Source: Pseudomonadales bacterium (GTDB lineage Bacteria > Pseudomonadota > Gammaproteobacteria > Pseudomonadales > DT-91). From it: a stretch of 36,548 nt of DNA. The position numbers and the translations under genes were made by a program. The stretch covers positions 1 to 36,548 of the forward strand of contig JABSRQ010000047.1 in assembly GCA_013215055.1 (NCBI GenBank). Reading direction: 5' to 3'. This document shows positions 34,546-36,548 of the stretch, one piece after another (within the stretch, counting starts at the first letter, position 1; each line of letters begins with the position of its first letter). The notes under the pieces were generated by a model, which was not told the DNA's origin, made no database searches, and was given only the letters and a program-made list of their open reading frames with translations.

Positions 34546-35457
34546 ATGAAACATAGAATCAATCCTCAGATCGACTGTGTCTTTAAGGCGATTCTTGGTA
34601 GCAACGATAATACCGTGGCGCTGCTAGATTTTCTTAATGCCATATTAAGTCCGCAACAAAATATTGAGCAGGTGGAGGTCATTAACCCCTACAACGAAAA
34701 GGAGTTTATTGGCGACAAGCTCACCATCGTCGATATTAAAGCCCAAGATACTGCAGGCCATCAATATCAAATTGAAATTCAGTTGGCTACTCACCCGTAT
34801 TTACCGGAGCGCATTCTCTATACATGGGCCGATATCTACGCCGCACAGTTACAGCAAGGTAATGATTTTACAACGTTGAAACCGGTCATTGCGATCTGGA
34901 TTCTAGCCAATAACCTGTTTACTGACTCCCGGGCTTACCATCATTACTTCCAGTTTTCAGACCAGAAAAATCACCTTACGCTATCGGATCACGCTGCCAT
35001 TCATGTACTGGAGTTGAATAAATGGCGCTTGGGTGAAACTTTAAAGCCTGAAGAGTATTGGTTATACTTCTTCAAAGAGGCTAAAAATTGGGATGCCCTG
35101 CCATCCAGCCTGAATTCACCCGCCATGAGGCAGGCTATGACTACCTTAGAAAAATTTTCAGACAAGGAACGTGAATACCACCTGTATCAGTCCAGGCAAA
35201 ATGCGCTGCGTGAACAAAAGACTATTCAGATATCGCTTGAGGAAAGCAAGCGCGCGGTGATAGCCGCTGAAGAAAAAGCCAATGAAGCTGCAGAAAAAGC
35301 CAATGAAGCTGAAGAAAAAGCCAATGAAGCTGAAGAAAAAGCCAATGAGGCTGAAGAAAAAGCCAATGAGGCTGAAGAAAAGCTAAAGGCCAGTGAGCAA
35401 AAAAATCAGCGATTATTAGAAATTCTTGAAAAACAGGGCATAAACCCTGACAACTAG
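34546..35457 (+). CDS. Rpn-family PD-(D/E)XK nuclease / putative transposase (PDDEXK_2)
   Basis: The 303-residue product matches the Rpn/PF12784 type. It opens INPQIDCVFKAILGSNDN, then has the nuclease core with Asp63 (IVDIKAQD) and Glu77-x-Gln79 (YQIEIQL), and ILYTWADIYAAQLQQG. Rpn proteins are DNA endonucleases that promote RecA-independent recombination and have been linked to phage defence. The C-terminal ~100 residues form a coiled coil with five EEKANEA heptads, coded by a 21-bp tandem repeat, and end LLEILEKQGINPDN. GAGGG about 8 nt before ATG 34546 supports the start. Its 3' third is duplicated directly downstream. Two RNA-like repeats bracket the gene. Confidence 0.88.
   Translation: MKHRINPQIDCVFKAILGSNDNTVALLDFLNAILSPQQNIEQVEVINPYNEKEFIGDKLTIVDIKAQDTAGHQYQIEIQLATHPYLPERILYTWADIYAAQLQQGNDFTTLKPVIAIWILANNLFTDSRAYHHYFQFSDQKNHLTLSDHAAIHVLELNKWRLGETLKPEEYWLYFFKEAKNWDALPSSLNSPAMRQAMTTLEKFSDKEREYHLYQSRQNALREQKTIQISLEESKRAVIAAEEKANEAAEKANEAEEKANEAEEKANEAEEKANEAEEKLKASEQKNQRLLEILEKQGINPDN
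35267..35391 (+). repeat. 21-bp tandem repeat encoding EEKANEA heptads
   Basis: About six nearly identical units of gaagaaaaagccaatgaagc plus one base. The unit keeps the reading frame, so gain or loss lengthens or shortens the coiled coil by one heptad. The partial gene copy at 35470 has none of these units. Confidence 0.8.
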
Positions 35458-35469
35458 CTGTAAATCGCC

Positions 35470-35718
35470 ATGAGGCTGACCATGACTACCTTTGAAAAAA
35501 TCTCAGACAAGCAACGTGAATACTACCTGTATCAGTCCAGGCAAAATGCGCTACGTGAGCAAAAAACTATTCAAATATCGCTTGAGGAAAACAAGCGCGC
35601 GGTGATAGCCGCTGAAAAAAGAACCCGTCAGGCCGAAGAAAATATAAAAGCCAGTGAGCAAAAAATTCGTCAGTTACAGGAAATGCTTAAAAAAAAGGGA
35701 TTAGATCCTGACAGCTAG
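35470..35718 (+). pseudogene. Duplicated 3' end of the Rpn gene
   Basis: The 82-codon frame matches the last third of the Rpn gene: MRQAMTTLEKFSDKEREY there, MRLTMTTFEKISDKQREY here, then identical LYQSRQNALREQKTIQISLEE-type sequence, and it ends KKKGLDPDS where the parent ends EKQGINPDN. The homology extends past the stop (tagctgta in both). The unit therefore duplicated in tandem, 35121-35464 giving 35466-35723. The nuclease core and the heptad array are missing. It might still make a coiled-coil peptide that pairs with the Rpn tail. Confidence 0.75.
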
Positions 35719-35820
35719 CTGTACGCTATTCAGCTCCACCTTTATTAATCACCACCACGATTAGCGTGATTTAAATAACAACATCGATGTACACAATATT
35801 TAAGCTTGAGAATCATGTTT

Positions 35821-36189
35821 ATGGATATTAAACCCATTAAAACAGAGGCAGATCACCGAGAAAAATTGGTCATTATTGATGGTTTAATGATGGCTAAAGC
35901 CGATACGCCAGAAGGTGATACATTGGATATTCTGGTGACGCTGGTACAAGCCTATGAAGCTAAACATGATCCTTTAGATTCACCTCCCCCTGTTGCAGCC
36001 ATTAAATTTGAGATGGAACAAAAAGGCCTGAAGGTTAAGGACTTAGTGCCCATGATAGGTAAGCCTAATAGGGTTTATGAAATATTGAATGGTAAGCGTT
36101 CTTTAACACTTAAGATGATTTGGAATTTACATAAAGAACTGGGCATTCCTGCAGAAATTTTGATTAAACCGCCACAGGCAGTTAATTGA
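35821..36189 (+). CDS. higA: HigA-family antitoxin (COG5499), orphan
   Basis: The start MDIKPIKTEADHREKL is typical of HigA antitoxins of the COG5499 type. An acidic middle (PEGDTLDILVTLVQAYE) and a C-terminal XRE helix-turn-helix follow (KVKDLVPMIGKPNRVYEILNGK, ~75-100). ATG 35821 was chosen to match the family; the frame stays open to TTG 35806, with ATG 35815 in between. HigA normally neutralises HigB, an RNase encoded just upstream. No HigB-like ORF is present here: the 5' neighbour is the Rpn duplication. The gene is followed within 12 bp by the 3' end of RNA copy 2. Confidence 0.85.
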   Translation: MDIKPIKTEADHREKLVIIDGLMMAKADTPEGDTLDILVTLVQAYEAKHDPLDSPPPVAAIKFEMEQKGLKVKDLVPMIGKPNRVYEILNGKRSLTLKMIWNLHKELGIPAEILIKPPQAVN

Positions 36190-36193
36190 AACA

Positions 36194-36315
36194 TAAAAAA
36201 AGCCGATGATGTTAGGGACATCACCGGCTCAAAATGAGTTGATCCACAACTCGAAGAACAGAGGGATTAGGGGATCCGCTCTGTTCTAGCCACTATCAGG
36301 TAATAGGAACGTGGC
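36194..36315 (-). ncRNA. Candidate small RNA with intrinsic terminator, copy 2
   Basis: Same fold as copy 1, read on the minus strand. P1: CCAC/GTGG (36311-36314 with about 36290-36293). P2: GAACAGAG/CTCTGTTC (36279-36286 with 36256-36263). P3: GAGTTGTGGATCAACTC (36236-36252). P4: GCCGGTGATG/CATCATCGGC (36219-36228 with 36202-36211), then seven Ts. Bases differ between the copies in P2 and P4, but pairing is kept. P4 has a G.U pair only on the minus strand. The conserved AT-rich block recurs at 36327. Confidence 0.65.
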
Positions 36316-36548
36316 TTTTCTGTTTAGTTCAAATTAATTTAAAATAATGCAGGACCTTTCATGCATGAAACATAACCGATATTGCGCAGCAATCCATCCA
36401 CGTCTCTGCCCTTAGATTTCTAAATATTCAATCGGCGTCATCCAGACCACCCGTATTACATAATGCGTTAGCCCCCTGTGTCAGCATAGTTGTCGCCTCT
36501 AACTTTCAATTAGAGGCAGTAAATAATCAACATGAAATTCACGAAATC
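36316..36548. other. Window end, no gene supported
   Basis: It contains the conserved AT-rich block (36327-36346), then a perfect 14-bp palindrome TTTCATGCATGAAA (36357-36370) that could bind a dimeric regulator. No reading frame of note reaches the window edge. Confidence 0.45.

Overview
The window looks like an accessory-rich stretch of a gammaproteobacterial chromosome. The pointers are YceH (DUF480), lipobox lipoproteins, integron attC sites, a moderately AT-rich composition and the gene families present. A marine lineage is likely, but the genus cannot be named from sequence alone. No tRNA, rRNA, CRISPR array or full insertion sequence was found.

1-8.8 kb: three large surface or exported repeat proteins (a 5'-truncated leucine-rich-repeat protein with thrombospondin-type-3 calcium loops, a PKD/beta-propeller lipoprotein, and an FG-GAP protein with a MopE-like N-terminus). 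They are separated by copies of one housekeeping-type gene, yceH. 8.8-14 kb: a second intact yceH copy at 13.1-13.8 kb. Between the two intact copies lie a NYN-nuclease/LOTUS/cold-shock-domain protein, its helical partner, and a zinc-metallopeptidase lipoprotein. Altogether there are four yceH copies (two intact, one dead, one a 3' stub), all in the same orientation, alternating with accessory modules.

14-25 kb: a Gabija-type antiphage pair (GajA OLD nuclease and GajB UvrD-like helicase), then an array of six integron gene cassettes. Every cassette gene is on the minus strand and is followed by an attC site. Several encode likely defence or nuclease proteins (PD-(D/E)XK, two HEPN-like RxxxxH proteins, a membrane coiled-coil protein). 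No integrase lies in the window, so the array is either a CALIN or the distal part of a larger integron. A 167-bp MITE-like element has inserted in the terminal attC. The Gabija operon itself ends in a short attC-like inverted repeat and may be the last cassette.

25-36.5 kb: a decayed exosortase gene, a dienoyl-CoA-isomerase-like crotonase, a DUF599 membrane protein, two tandem paralogous XRE/winged-helix regulators with an operator-like upstream region, a class-C beta-lactamase-fold lipoprotein, a YdeI/OmpD-associated protein and an SDR oxidoreductase. The end is a module with an Rpn-type PD-(D/E)XK nuclease, a tandem duplication of its 3' end, and an orphan HigA antitoxin. This module is bracketed by two copies of a structured sequence of about 120 bp. 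G.U wobbles and a 3' U-tract place that sequence on the minus strand as a probable small RNA with its own terminator.

The strongest candidates for new biology are the repeated yceH anchors, the NYN-LOTUS-CSD plus helical-partner operon, the defence-like cassette array next to Gabija, and the paired structured RNA.
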